Part shown: in pieces, positions 1-8,945 of the stretch | Layout: every line of letters starts with the position of its first letter | Numbering within the stretch: position 1 is the first letter of the stretch | Source of the DNA: Verrucomicrobiota bacterium | Lineage (GTDB): Bacteria > Verrucomicrobiota > Verrucomicrobiia > Limisphaerales > UBA1100 | Direction: 5' to 3' | NCBI GenBank assembly: GCA_030747505.1 | Contig: JASLKQ010000014.1 | Coordinates: 1 to 48,126 of the forward strand | Length of the DNA stretch: 48,126 nucleotides | Made by a program: the position numbers and the translations under genes | Notes under the pieces: model-generated | Databases searched by the model: none | Seen by the model: the letters and a program-made list of their open reading frames with translations, nothing else | Told to the model about the DNA's origin: nothing

Positions 1-1
1 T

Positions 2-241
2 GCTTTTTTGGGTATTTTTTACGCGTTACTTATTCGCCCTCAACAGCAACAACAAAAACAACATGCCAAGATGGTGAGTGAACTCAAAAACGGTACCCGA
101 GTTATTGCCGGAGGGATGGTGGGTACCATTATCTCTGTTAAAAAAGAGACGGTTACCCTGCGGACCGGAGAAGCAAAGCTTGAGATGATGCGAAGTTCCG
201 TGGAAAAAATTCTACCTGGAAACGGAGATATAAACGACTAG
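2..241 (+). CDS. yajC: Preprotein translocase subunit YajC, 5' end outside window
   Basis: YajC is a small inner-membrane protein that associates with SecD and SecF and supports Sec-dependent export. The reading frame is open to the window edge, and a TTG at base 8 falls inside the expected membrane segment, so the true start lies upstream. The visible part has the end of a hydrophobic helix followed by the family hallmark LLIRPQQQQQK, then a soluble domain with the usual glycine-rich segment (GTRVIAGGMVGTI). The family is normally about 85-115 residues, so little is missing. Its stop is 4 bases before secDF, the standard yajC-secD order. Identification is secure. Confidence 0.93.
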   Translation, partial: AFLGIFYALLIRPQQQQQKQHAKMVSELKNGTRVIAGGMVGTIISVKKETVTLRTGEAKLEMMRSSVEKILPGNGDIND

Positions 242-245
242 TTAG

Positions 246-2930
246 ATGCAAAAACGACCTACATTATGGAGAGGGTTGCTGGTTGCGTCCTTGGCTGTAT
301 GGGCATTTTTGATGTGGTATCCACCTCAGGGCACCGACATGGTTGATGCTTTTGCCCAGGGTGCCTCGGGCCAAAAGGAACAAATCATCGCCAAGCTCAG
401 GGACGCTGCATCCAAGATCAATAAAGGCGACGAACTGTCCAAGGATACATGGATGGATGCAGTTGGTGAGGCTGATCTTAGGGAGTTGTTTCCCGCTAAG
501 ACAAATAGCCTTCAGGCAGAACTCAATTTGGATAAATCCGCCTGGGAGGCTCCAGATGAGGAACAAAAAACAAAAATCAACCGTGCTATCCTAAGCCGGA
601 TTCAGAAGGCTTCGCAAGGCAAGGTGAAACTTGGCCTTGATTTAAAGGGAGGCACACAGTTCGTGGTGCAGGTTGAGCCCAAAACCGATGATAAGGGGAA
701 TCTTCAGCCGGTTAACGCTGATCAACTCACCAAAGCTATGGAGATCATGCGCCGGCGTGTAGATAGATTTGGTTTGGCTGAACCGTTAATCCAAACCTCT
801 GGCGAAGATAAAATTATTATTCAGGTGCCGGCCTTGTCTCAAGATGATCGCAAGCAGGCGCGCGACATCATATCCGAAGTTGCAAAACTGGAGTTCCGAC
901 TGACTCACAGGGATAGCGACACACTGATTCGTTCTTCAGCAGAAGAAGGTACCCACTATGTTCGAGGTGCAGAGCTTTTGAGCTATGACCTTGACGGAAC
1001 GCCTTCCCCGCATTTTGTACTTAAGGAGGTAGCACTCTCCGGAAGTCACATTAAGAGTGCCAGTGCGCGCAGGAATGATTTAACCGGTGTCCCTGAGATT
1101 CATTTTACTCTCGACGCACTTGGGGCAAACCAATTCGCGAAGATAACTGAAGCCCATAAAGTAGGTGGAGGAGACCCTCGCTTATTATGTATTGTTCTTG
1201 ATGGTGACCTTATTTCCGCACCCTCCATTAATAGCCGTATTCATGCGCGCGGCCAAATTACAGGCAGCTTTAGCGAAGAAGAGGCCAGCATGCTGGCCAA
1301 CTCTCTGGAAAACCCCCTAGAGAACAATGTGCAAATTATTGAGGAACGTGATGTGGCTCCATCCCTTGGCCGTGATTCCGTAGCTAAGGGGTACAAGGCT
1401 GCCATATGGGGGCTGGCGGCAGTGGCTGTGTTTATGCTGATTTATTATCTGTTGAGTGGAGTGGTGGCGAACATTGCTCTTGCCCTCAATATCGTAATGA
1501 TCCTTGGCATACTATGCTGGTTTGATGCAACCTTGACCCTGCCAGGCATCGCCGGTGTTGTCCTTACTATCGGAATGGCAGTGGATGCAAACGTTTTGAT
1601 TTTCGAACGCATCCGTGAAGAGCTAAACGTTGGTAAGTCACTCAAGGGAGCAATTTCCTCAGGTTACGATAAGGCGTTTGGAACTATTTTTGATGCGAAC
1701 GTCACCACTTTGATTGCCTCAACCATCCTTATCTATATGGGCAAGGGGCCTGTGCAAGGTTTTGGTGTTACCTTAACAATTGGCATTATAACGAGTATGT
1801 TTACTGCCCTAGTGGCAACAAGGGTCGTGCTTGATGTGCTGATTAATGCGGGACTTATTGGTAGCGACGCTTCTAAGCGCGTGATGCACCTGCGCCCGAC
1901 AGCAAACCTGCCAACCTTTGATTTCCTTAAGTATGCGACCCATGCTTTTGTCATCTCGTGGCTGTTGATTATAGCGGGATTCGGTTACGGGCTCACCAAA
2001 GGTAAAGACTCTATGCTCGGTGTCGATTTTGCCGGCGGATACAGCATGAATATGGGGAGCCTTGTGGTGGAGAAGTTGCCCGATGGGCAAGAGAAGAGTG
2101 TGATTGGGAGCATTAAGCCGGATCATGTTTCCGCCTTAGAGGAGTCTATTTCTACGGGTAAAATCCGTGAAAAAATTTCGTTAAAAGCAAAGGTGCAGGC
2201 TAATCAAATTCAGGCCCAGCTCCTAGCCGACAAGAGCAGTGATGCGCGTATATTGCAAATTGATTTCCCGTTAGGAAGAGGCAGTAAGGATGCGGAAAAT
2301 GTGGAAGAAGCATTAATAGAACTGTTTCCTGAGGCAGGTCTCCAAGTTTTAAAATTGGACAAGGTGGGTCCAAGTGTTAGTGGAGAAATCCAAAAATCTG
2401 CACTCATTGCAGTTATGCTGGCTCTTTTTGGAATCCTGATTTACGTGGCTTTCCGCTATGAATATTCCTTTGCCGTAGGGGCAGTGATTGCAGTACTGCA
2501 CGATGTTGCCATGACCGGAGGCTGGTTCTTTTTGTCCGACCGAGAACTTAACGCACCCATAGTTGCGGCAGCATTAACGATTATCGGATTTTCCATTAAT
2601 GATACGATTGTTATTTTTGACCGTATTCGGGAGAACCTGAGAATGGGCTCACGGGGTTCATTTGCTGATGTGATGAATAAATCGCTTAACCAAACCTTGA
2701 GCCGTACTGTCATCACTTCTGGCACAACGCTTCTGTCAACAGCGACACTCTACTTCTTTGGCGGCACGGTAATTAATGACTTTGCCTTTACCTTTCTTGT
2801 CGGTGTTATTGTGGGTACATATTCTTCCATCTACATAGCCTGCTTTATTGTTCTTAAATGGCATAAGGGCAAACGCCCCGAACTGGCTGCACCCACTGTT
2901 GATGAGGATCCAGTTGCAGCTATGTCCTGA
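246..2930 (+). CDS. secDF: Fused protein translocase subunit SecDF
   Basis: SecD and SecF use the proton-motive force to help pull exported proteins through SecYEG. Here they are one 894-residue chain. The SecD half starts with a membrane helix (about residues 8-25), has the signature LGLDLKGGT near 129-137, a large periplasmic P1 region with its head near residues 275-360, and a block of helices. The SecF half repeats this plan, with GVDFAGG near 592-598 and a second set of helices containing the conserved FSINDTIVIFDRIREN. A charged segment of about 90 residues separates the first helix from the GG motif. No good ribosome-binding site precedes the ATG. It lies 4 bases after yajC and overlaps terC by one base, so the three are probably co-transcribed. 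SecDF fusion is known in several phyla. Confidence 0.97.
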   Translation: MQKRPTLWRGLLVASLAVWAFLMWYPPQGTDMVDAFAQGASGQKEQIIAKLRDAASKINKGDELSKDTWMDAVGEADLRELFPAKTNSLQAELNLDKSAWEAPDEEQKTKINRAILSRIQKASQGKVKLGLDLKGGTQFVVQVEPKTDDKGNLQPVNADQLTKAMEIMRRRVDRFGLAEPLIQTSGEDKIIIQVPALSQDDRKQARDIISEVAKLEFRLTHRDSDTLIRSSAEEGTHYVRGAELLSYDLDGTPSPHFVLKEVALSGSHIKSASARRNDLTGVPEIHFTLDALGANQFAKITEAHKVGGGDPRLLCIVLDGDLISAPSINSRIHARGQITGSFSEEEASMLANSLENPLENNVQIIEERDVAPSLGRDSVAKGYKAAIWGLAAVAVFMLIYYLLSGVVANIALALNIVMILGILCWFDATLTLPGIAGVVLTIGMAVDANVLIFERIREELNVGKSLKGAISSGYDKAFGTIFDANVTTLIASTILIYMGKGPVQGFGVTLTIGIITSMFTALVATRVVLDVLINAGLIGSDASKRVMHLRPTANLPTFDFLKYATHAFVISWLLIIAGFGYGLTKGKDSMLGVDFAGGYSMNMGSLVVEKLPDGQEKSVIGSIKPDHVSALEESISTGKIREKISLKAKVQANQIQAQLLADKSSDARILQIDFPLGRGSKDAENVEEALIELFPEAGLQVLKLDKVGPSVSGEIQKSALIAVMLALFGILIYVAFRYEYSFAVGAVIAVLHDVAMTGGWFFLSDRELNAPIVAAALTIIGFSINDTIVIFDRIRENLRMGSRGSFADVMNKSLNQTLSRTVITSGTTLLSTATLYFFGGTVINDFAFTFLVGVIVGTYSSIYIACFIVLKWHKGKRPELAAPTVDEDPVAAMS

Positions 2931-3892
2931 TGTTTGCTGAAGCTAGCGTTGGCTATATTCATTACGGCGTTTTCACGTTGGGCATGGTTATCATCCTCGC
3001 CCTGGATCTTGGGGTCTTTAATCGAGAAGCCCATAGGATTTCCTTTAAGGAGGCGCTTTGCTGGAGTTCGCTTTGGTTTAGCTGCTCAGTGGCTTTTGCC
3101 ATATTTGCGATTCCTGAATTTTATTCAAGCGACATAGCAGGCCAGAAACGCATCGAGTATCTTACTGGTTACGTTCTGGAATTATCATTATCCATGGATA
3201 ATGTTTTCGTGATCGCCTTGATATTTTCATATTTCAAGGTTCATCCTGAATTTCAACATCGAGTCCTTTTTTGGGGAATACTTGGCGCCCTGATTATGCG
3301 AGGCCTAATGATTGGAATTGGTGCTGCAGCTGTAGCTAAATGGGAGGTCATATTATATTTGTTTGGTGCGTTTCTGCTGTTTACGGGTGTTAAGATGATT
3401 TTTAGTAATGAGGATGAAGGGGTAGAACCTGAAAACAATGTGTTAGTAAGGATTGCTCGTAAACTCTTACCCGTACATAAGGATTTTGTTGGGGATAAGT
3501 TCATTATTCAGTCAGAGGGTCGCCGAATGCTGACGCCTATGGCTATAGTGCTCATCACAATTGAATCAACCGATGTTATATTTGCGGTAGATTCCATCCC
3601 TGCCATTTTTGTTGTCACTACAGACCCATTCATAGTCTTTACTTCCAATATGTTCGCCATCCTTGGATTGCGTTCCCTGTACTTTGTCCTGGCTGGGGCA
3701 ATTGATTATTTCCACTATCTAAAATACGGGCTTTCTCTGGTTCTTGTTTTCATCGGGGCAAAAATGCTTTGTCGACATTGGGTTGAGGAGCAATTTGGAG
3801 AAATTCCCCACTGGTCGTCTCTGGCCGTGGTAGGAACCATTCTCCTTGCCAGCATTATTGCTTCGGTTATCTACAAAAAAAACTCGGAATAG
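2930..3892 (+). CDS. TerC/Alx family integral membrane protein
   Basis: This 320-residue multi-spanning membrane protein matches the TerC/Alx family, whose characterised members include manganese exporters and tellurite-resistance proteins. The length equals that of E. coli Alx. Family hallmarks are the acidic intramembrane motifs MDNVFVIALIF (about residue 88) and ESTDVIFAVDSIPA (about 210), which carry the aspartates expected to bind metal. The ATG overlaps the secDF stop as TGATG, indicating translational coupling. Alx in E. coli is controlled by a pH- and manganese-responsive leader; no leader fits here because the upstream gene overlaps. The substrate is unproven; manganese efflux is the best guess from the family. 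Confidence 0.9.
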   Translation: MFAEASVGYIHYGVFTLGMVIILALDLGVFNREAHRISFKEALCWSSLWFSCSVAFAIFAIPEFYSSDIAGQKRIEYLTGYVLELSLSMDNVFVIALIFSYFKVHPEFQHRVLFWGILGALIMRGLMIGIGAAAVAKWEVILYLFGAFLLFTGVKMIFSNEDEGVEPENNVLVRIARKLLPVHKDFVGDKFIIQSEGRRMLTPMAIVLITIESTDVIFAVDSIPAIFVVTTDPFIVFTSNMFAILGLRSLYFVLAGAIDYFHYLKYGLSLVLVFIGAKMLCRHWVEEQFGEIPHWSSLAVVGTILLASIIASVIYKKNSE

Positions 3893-3912
3893 CACCTCGA
3901 AGGAGTGTAGAT

Positions 3913-4188
3913 GTGGCCTTTGATTTGCGAAAAATTTCACGTATCAAATGGCTCATAGCAGGGGTAGCTTTTGTGTTACTGGGTATAGTAGGTCTGTTCT
4001 TGCCCGTATTGCAGGGCATCTTATTTATTGTAATTGGTTTATTGTGCTTATCCAGAGGTTCCGCATTGGTCCGCTCAAATAAAATGGGGTTTAAGAAAAG
4101 GTTTCCAAGACTCGGGTCAAAACTCACATTTTTGGAGGATAAAGCTAGAGCGTGGCGCGAGCGACGGAAAGAGAAGAAGAGTCCATGA
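3913..4188 (+). CDS. Small two-helix membrane protein, PGPGW/YbaN-like
   Basis: A 91-residue protein of unknown function. The GTG start is chosen because AAGGAGT sits at the right distance upstream, one of the few good ribosome-binding sites in the window; an ATG two bases earlier is in another frame. It has two hydrophobic stretches (about residues 12-28 and 30-46) with a short turn, then a strongly basic tail ending RERRKEKKSP. The pattern LLGIVGLFLPVLQGILFIV, followed by a basic segment, recalls the PGPGW and YbaN (DUF454) small membrane families but lacks a clean PGPGW motif. Its end overlaps the recJ start by 4 bases (ATGA), so the two are probably translated together. Confidence 0.7.
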   Translation: MAFDLRKISRIKWLIAGVAFVLLGIVGLFLPVLQGILFIVIGLLCLSRGSALVRSNKMGFKKRFPRLGSKLTFLEDKARAWRERRKEKKSP

Positions 4189-5903
4189 GTTATGCCTGGC
4201 GAGTTGCAAGCCCCGATGAGCAGGTAATCAGGAAAATTGCTCAAGAGTTAAGCATAAGCGATCTCCTGTCTCGATGCCTTGTAAATCGAAATATCTCAAA
4301 CCCGCAAATTGCCGAAGAATTCCTCTTCCCAAAGTTATCCAATCTTGCCCCGCCTGAATTGATTCCCAATTTATCTAAGGCAGTGGATCGCTTGTTCGAG
4401 GCGCGCGCGCAAAAACAAAAGGTCGTTATATTTGGCGATTACGATGTTGACGGGATCACCTCAACGGCAATCCTGCTAGATTGCATGCAGGCTCTTGGTT
4501 GGGATGTTTGTGCCTACCTTCCTGATCGTGTGAATGAAGGTTATGGCTTAACTTCTGAAGGAGTTGATAACTGCATTAAGCTGTATGCCCCCGGCCTCCT
4601 GCTTGCAGCAGACTGCGGATCTACCTCTGTCGAGGTCATTGCAAAGCTCCAGTCTCAAGGCGTAGGTGTCATCGTTCTGGATCATCATCAGGTTTCAGAT
4701 CCCCCTCCTGAACCGATTGCGTTAGTGAACCCCCAGCTCAGTCCTAATGACACGAATGTGTTTCATGATCACTGCACAGCAGGGCTAGCTTTCAAACTCG
4801 CACACGGCTTAATTAAAGAGGGTCGCACTAATGGGGAATCAGTGTTTGAAGATTATGATATTAGACTTCTCTTGGACTTGGTCGCATTAGGCACCATTGC
4901 TGACATGGTGCCGTTAGTAGGTGAAAATCGCATCTTAGCAGTTAAAGGCTTAGAACAGCTTAACCGTACTGAAAGAATGGGCTTAAGTGCATTGATTTCA
5001 GAATCGAACATCGATGGAGCCATTGGATCATTTGAAGTGGGCTTCCAGTTGTGCCCAAGGATTAATGCGGCTGGACGTTTAGATAGTGCAATAACATCTC
5101 TGGATTTGCTAACCGCATCAGATCAAAAAATCGCCTTAGAGTTAGCTGCCCGCCTTGATCATTATAACCGTGAGCGACAAAAGGTTGAGAAGGAGATCAC
5201 TCGACAGGTTCGTGAACGCTTAAATTCCAGGTTTAATCCTATAACTGATTACGCGATCGTTGAAGGTGATCCGGATTGGAACATTGGAGTAGTGGGTATT
5301 GTGGCTTCCCGTATTCAGAGAGAGTTCTACCGGCCAACATTTATCCTAGGGGGAGGATCCGAAGGAATGAGGGGGTCCGGGCGGAGCATTAATGGTTTCG
5401 ATCTTGCCGCAGCCCTTTGTCAGTGCTCCAGTATTGTTAATCGCCATGGAGGGCATGCTATGGCTGCCGGGGTTAGCCTAAATGAAGGTGAAATCGGTGC
5501 TTTCAGCAGGCGCCTCAATGAAATTGCTCAGGATGAATTATGCGAGAGTTTACTTACTCCAAGCCTCCGTCTTGATGGGGAGCTCCCGCTCAATAAATTG
5601 TCACTTAACACAGTAGCTTCCCTGGAAGCTCTGCAGCCAGTCGGGCAAGGAGTACCGGCCGTTCAATTGGCGGTAAAAGGCCTTGAGATGAACGCTCCGG
5701 TCAATTGGGTAGGAACGGAAAAACAACACGCAAAAATGAATGTCACTGATGGAGAGAAAACAGTTGAGGTTATTTATTGGAATGCACTAGGCAACTCGAT
5801 GCCTGAAGGTAGATTCAATCTTGCGGCGCAACCATCGATTAACACCTGGCGCGGAAGGGAGTCTGTCCAATTGAAGATGCTCGACTGGGAGCCTTCCAGT
5901 TGA
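4185..5903 (+). CDS. recJ: Single-stranded-DNA-specific exonuclease RecJ
   Basis: RecJ degrades single-stranded DNA 5' to 3' in recombination and mismatch or base-excision repair. The 572-residue product has the DHH phosphoesterase motifs in order: FGDYDVDG near 83-90, DCGSTS near 144, the DHH triad in VLDHHQ near 165, and the DHHA1 motif GGHAMAAG near 421, followed by an OB-like C-terminal domain. Length is normal. A GTG at 4152 would add 11 residues, but the ATG at 4185 is preferred: it overlaps the previous stop as ATGA, and MSYAWRV matches the usual RecJ N-terminus. A purine-rich stretch (GAAGAAGAG) precedes it and may serve as a weak ribosome-binding site. Confidence 0.95.
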   Translation: MSYAWRVASPDEQVIRKIAQELSISDLLSRCLVNRNISNPQIAEEFLFPKLSNLAPPELIPNLSKAVDRLFEARAQKQKVVIFGDYDVDGITSTAILLDCMQALGWDVCAYLPDRVNEGYGLTSEGVDNCIKLYAPGLLLAADCGSTSVEVIAKLQSQGVGVIVLDHHQVSDPPPEPIALVNPQLSPNDTNVFHDHCTAGLAFKLAHGLIKEGRTNGESVFEDYDIRLLLDLVALGTIADMVPLVGENRILAVKGLEQLNRTERMGLSALISESNIDGAIGSFEVGFQLCPRINAAGRLDSAITSLDLLTASDQKIALELAARLDHYNRERQKVEKEITRQVRERLNSRFNPITDYAIVEGDPDWNIGVVGIVASRIQREFYRPTFILGGGSEGMRGSGRSINGFDLAAALCQCSSIVNRHGGHAMAAGVSLNEGEIGAFSRRLNEIAQDELCESLLTPSLRLDGELPLNKLSLNTVASLEALQPVGQGVPAVQLAVKGLEMNAPVNWVGTEKQHAKMNVTDGEKTVEVIYWNALGNSMPEGRFNLAAQPSINTWRGRESVQLKMLDWEPSS

Positions 5904-5914
5904 CAGATTGAGAT

Positions 5915-6592
5915 ATGGTAACTGCAGTTATTGTTGCTGCCGGCAGCGGTGCGCGAATGGAAGGGGAGGGGGATAAGCTATTCTTGGAGGTGAACCAGTT
6001 CCCGGTGATAGGGTATACTTGGCGTAATTTTGACCGACATCCCGATATTGATGAGATAGTCCTTGTTGTCCGGGATGATATTTTGCCCAGGTTCGAAAGC
6101 CTCGCCCATGAGATTTCACCCCGCAAACCTTATTCGTTCGTTGCAGGGGGGCAGGAAAGGCAGGATTCAGTTCGTAACGGTATAGAGGCAGCTTCTGATA
6201 ACTGTGATACTGTAGTCATCCATGACGGAGCCAGGCCTTGCGTGGATGCTGAAACCATATCCAACACCATTCAAGCAGCCAAAGAACACGGGGCTTCAGT
6301 AGCGGCTACTAAAATTGTGGATACAATTAAGCTTTCTGACGGTAATACCCGCATCAGTCAAAATGTTGACCGGACACATTTGTGGTCGGTTCAAACTCCA
6401 CAGGTATTCAAAATCAACACAATACTGAAGGCGATGGAAGCCGTTGATGAGCAAAGGGCCTCGGTGACAGATGATACCGCGGCTTGCGAGCTGATAGGGC
6501 AATCAGTCACATTGGTTGAATCCAAAAAACCAAATCCAAAGGTAACCACCAACTCAGATCTTCCTTTCATCGAATTCCTTTTGAAGGAATAA
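5915..6592 (+). CDS. ispD: 2-C-methyl-D-erythritol 4-phosphate cytidylyltransferase
   Basis: IspD transfers CMP from CTP to 2-C-methyl-D-erythritol 4-phosphate, the third step of the MEP isoprenoid pathway, in the cytoplasm. The 225-residue chain opens with the nucleotide-binding motif VTAVIVAAGSGARM and has VVIHDGARPCV near residue 100, both diagnostic. The lysine of GDKLF near residue 20 corresponds to the nucleotide-contacting lysine of the family. It starts 11 bases after recJ with no clear ribosome-binding site. The usual partner IspF is neither fused nor adjacent. A short inverted repeat (CCGCA/TGCGG) lies between this gene and the protease gene. Identification is secure. Confidence 0.95.
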   Translation: MVTAVIVAAGSGARMEGEGDKLFLEVNQFPVIGYTWRNFDRHPDIDEIVLVVRDDILPRFESLAHEISPRKPYSFVAGGQERQDSVRNGIEAASDNCDTVVIHDGARPCVDAETISNTIQAAKEHGASVAATKIVDTIKLSDGNTRISQNVDRTHLWSVQTPQVFKINTILKAMEAVDEQRASVTDDTAACELIGQSVTLVESKKPNPKVTTNSDLPFIEFLLKE

Positions 6593-6633
6593 CCGCAGCT
6601 TGCCTTGCGGAACTATTCGGATACCTTTGATCC

Positions 6634-7902
6634 ATGAGTCAGCGCCTAGTTAACACGTTATTAATCGGAGTCCTTTCGGTAAACCTATACGTCGGTTTTA
6701 AGCATTTTACGGCCAGCGCTGAAGCAGCTGATAACCAGAGCGTTTACGCCCATATGGAAAAGTTTTCCCGTGTCCTGGAGCAGGTACGCAAAAACTATGT
6801 TGATGAAGATAAAGTAACCTATAACAAGCTAATGGAAGGGGCCCTCAGGGGCATGCTGTCGGAACTTGACCCCCACAGCGAATATATGCCTGCAGATCGC
6901 CATAAAGCCCTCCTGGACGATACTCGGCAGGAATTTGGTGGGATTGGTATCGTTGTCAGTATGCGCAATAACTGGCTGACAATTATTTCCCCAATGGATG
7001 ACACTCCTGGTGCCCGTGCTGGACTTCAGCCTGGTGATCGAATCATGAAAATAGAAGGAAAGAGCACTGAGGATATGGGGATTAATGATGCTGTTGCTCT
7101 TTTGAGGGGGAAAGTCGGAACGGATGTGGCAATCACCATCTACCGGGCGGCAGGCGAGAGAACCATCGATCTCTCCCTGAAACGCGAAAGGATTAAGACT
7201 AAAAGTGTTCGCGACCTCAACGGGAAAGGTGAGTATAATTTAATCTCTGAAGAAATTGGCTATGTGAAACTTTCAGGCTTCTCTGATAACACAGCTGAAG
7301 AGCTGGAGGATGCTCTGATTAAAATGGAAGAAAAGGGGATGAGGGGGCTTGTTATGGATTTGAGAGGCAATCCCGGAGGTTTGTTAACTCAATCAGCACG
7401 CGTGACTGAAAAGTTTGTAAAAGAAAACCAGCTGATTGTTTCCACTGAAGGGCGCAACGCAAAGGAACAGGAGCAACTTATCGCAAAGTCGGAAAACCCC
7501 CGAAAACTACCACTAGTGGTGTTGGTAAACGAAGGAAGTGCTAGCGCTTCTGAGATAGTTGCAGGGTGCCTTCAGGACCTAGACAGGGCAAAGATTGTTG
7601 GGGTAAGGACCTTTGGGAAAGGGTCAGTGCAAAGCATTCTTCCGATGCGCGATGGCTCCGCCTTGAGACTAACTACGGCAAAGTATTTCACTCCAAGCCA
7701 TCGTACAATTCACAATAAAGGGATAGAACCAGACTATACGGTTAAAATGACTCCCGAACAAATGCGCGATATTATGATGAAACGCTCTCCGGGCATAATG
7801 GAGACGCTTGAGCCAGAGGAGCGTGATCGCGTTGCAAATGCAGTTGATCCGCAGTTGGATAAAGCCTTGGGAATCCTGACAAGTCTCCTTAAGTTGGATT
7901 AA
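6634..7902 (+). CDS. S41 family carboxyl-terminal processing protease
   Basis: A 422-residue periplasmic serine protease of the CtpA/Prc type, which clips or degrades exported proteins from their C-termini. The N-terminus has a signal or anchor segment (about 6-24, ending ASAEAA). Next come the family helical region, a PDZ domain (about 95-180, with FGGIGI and GLQPGDRI), and the S41 catalytic domain with GNPGG near 247, the nucleophile region GSASASEI near 300, and the general-base lysine in GKGSVQ near 330. All key residues are present. It starts 41 bases after ispD and ends 2 bases before tsaD. The physiological substrate cannot be read from context. Confidence 0.93.
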   Translation: MSQRLVNTLLIGVLSVNLYVGFKHFTASAEAADNQSVYAHMEKFSRVLEQVRKNYVDEDKVTYNKLMEGALRGMLSELDPHSEYMPADRHKALLDDTRQEFGGIGIVVSMRNNWLTIISPMDDTPGARAGLQPGDRIMKIEGKSTEDMGINDAVALLRGKVGTDVAITIYRAAGERTIDLSLKRERIKTKSVRDLNGKGEYNLISEEIGYVKLSGFSDNTAEELEDALIKMEEKGMRGLVMDLRGNPGGLLTQSARVTEKFVKENQLIVSTEGRNAKEQEQLIAKSENPRKLPLVVLVNEGSASASEIVAGCLQDLDRAKIVGVRTFGKGSVQSILPMRDGSALRLTTAKYFTPSHRTIHNKGIEPDYTVKMTPEQMRDIMMKRSPGIMETLEPEERDRVANAVDPQLDKALGILTSLLKLD

Positions 7903-7904
7903 TA

Positions 7905-8930
7905 ATGCGACTTTTGGCCATCGAGACCTCTTGTGACGAAACCAGTGCGGCAGTCATTGAGGATGGTTGTGTGGTTTCAAACATTGTTTCCTCTCAAGTT
8001 AAGGTTCACGCTGAGTATGGAGGGGTGGTTCCTGAATTAGCAACCCGGGAACATATGAGGAATATTCAGCCCATAGTCCAGGAAGCACTCTCCTTAGCAT
8101 CTTGTTCGGCTTCCAATCTTTCAGCAATAGCGGCAACCCGTGGCCCTGGTTTGCCTCCCGCATTAATGATCGGCTGGAAAACCGCTCAAGCATTCGCCTA
8201 TGCCATCAATCGGCCCCTCATTGGAGTGAACCATGTCGTGGCACACTTGTATTCTGTCTGGTTTTCCGGAACGCCAGTTAAAAACAACATGGATGACTTT
8301 GAGCCAAACATCTCTCTAATTGTCAGCGGTGGACACACGATAATCGCCAAGGTAAATGAGCCCCTGAATCATGTTGTGTTAGGCCAAACTCAGGACGATG
8401 CTGCCGGCGAATGCTTTGACAAGACAGCCAAACTCCTTGGCCTTGGTTACCCTGGCGGGCCAAATATTGATCGTTTGGCGAAGAGTGGGAATCCTAGATC
8501 CTTTCATTTTGCCAGGCCCATGCTAAATAAGGCAAATGATGATCTGAGTTTTAGCGGGCTCAAGACTTCCGTAAGATATTTTCTGGAAAAAAACTCCTCT
8601 CTCCTGAGTAAAAATGAATCCATACCCGATCTCTGTGCGAGCATTCAGGCGGCAATTGTGGAAGTTTTGCTTAAAAAAACTTTACGCGCAGCAAGGCGAG
8701 AGAGAGTGAAATGTATTACAGTATCAGGAGGTGTTGCCTGTAATTCGCTATTGAGATCAGAATTTCAACGGGTATGTAAGGATAATGATATTCATCTGCG
8801 AATTTCCCCGCAAGATATGTGTACTGACAATGCTGGCATGATTGGGTTGCTTGCTGAAATGATGCATATCCAGGGGGACCCACCAGCAGTCCTTGGGGAC
8901 GATATCTCACCTAATTGGGCAATCAACTAA
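7905..8930 (+). CDS. tsaD: tRNA N6-threonylcarbamoyladenosine transferase TsaD
   Basis: TsaD transfers the threonylcarbamoyl group from TC-AMP to A37 of tRNAs decoding ANN codons, working with TsaB and TsaE. The 341-residue protein has the ASKHA start MRLLAIETSCDETS, the metal-binding histidines in NHVVAHLYSVW (about residues 109 and 113), SGGHTI near 138, and the C-terminal DMCTDNAGMI motif. Length is typical. It begins 2 bases after the S41 protease stop, so it belongs to the same transcription unit. Its 3' end faces the aminotransferase gene across 15 bases; I see no convincing terminator in that convergent junction. Confidence 0.96.
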   Translation: MRLLAIETSCDETSAAVIEDGCVVSNIVSSQVKVHAEYGGVVPELATREHMRNIQPIVQEALSLASCSASNLSAIAATRGPGLPPALMIGWKTAQAFAYAINRPLIGVNHVVAHLYSVWFSGTPVKNNMDDFEPNISLIVSGGHTIIAKVNEPLNHVVLGQTQDDAAGECFDKTAKLLGLGYPGGPNIDRLAKSGNPRSFHFARPMLNKANDDLSFSGLKTSVRYFLEKNSSLLSKNESIPDLCASIQAAIVEVLLKKTLRAARRERVKCITVSGGVACNSLLRSEFQRVCKDNDIHLRISPQDMCTDNAGMIGLLAEMMHIQGDPPAVLGDDISPNWAIN

Positions 8931-8945
8931 TATACGCTTTACTGA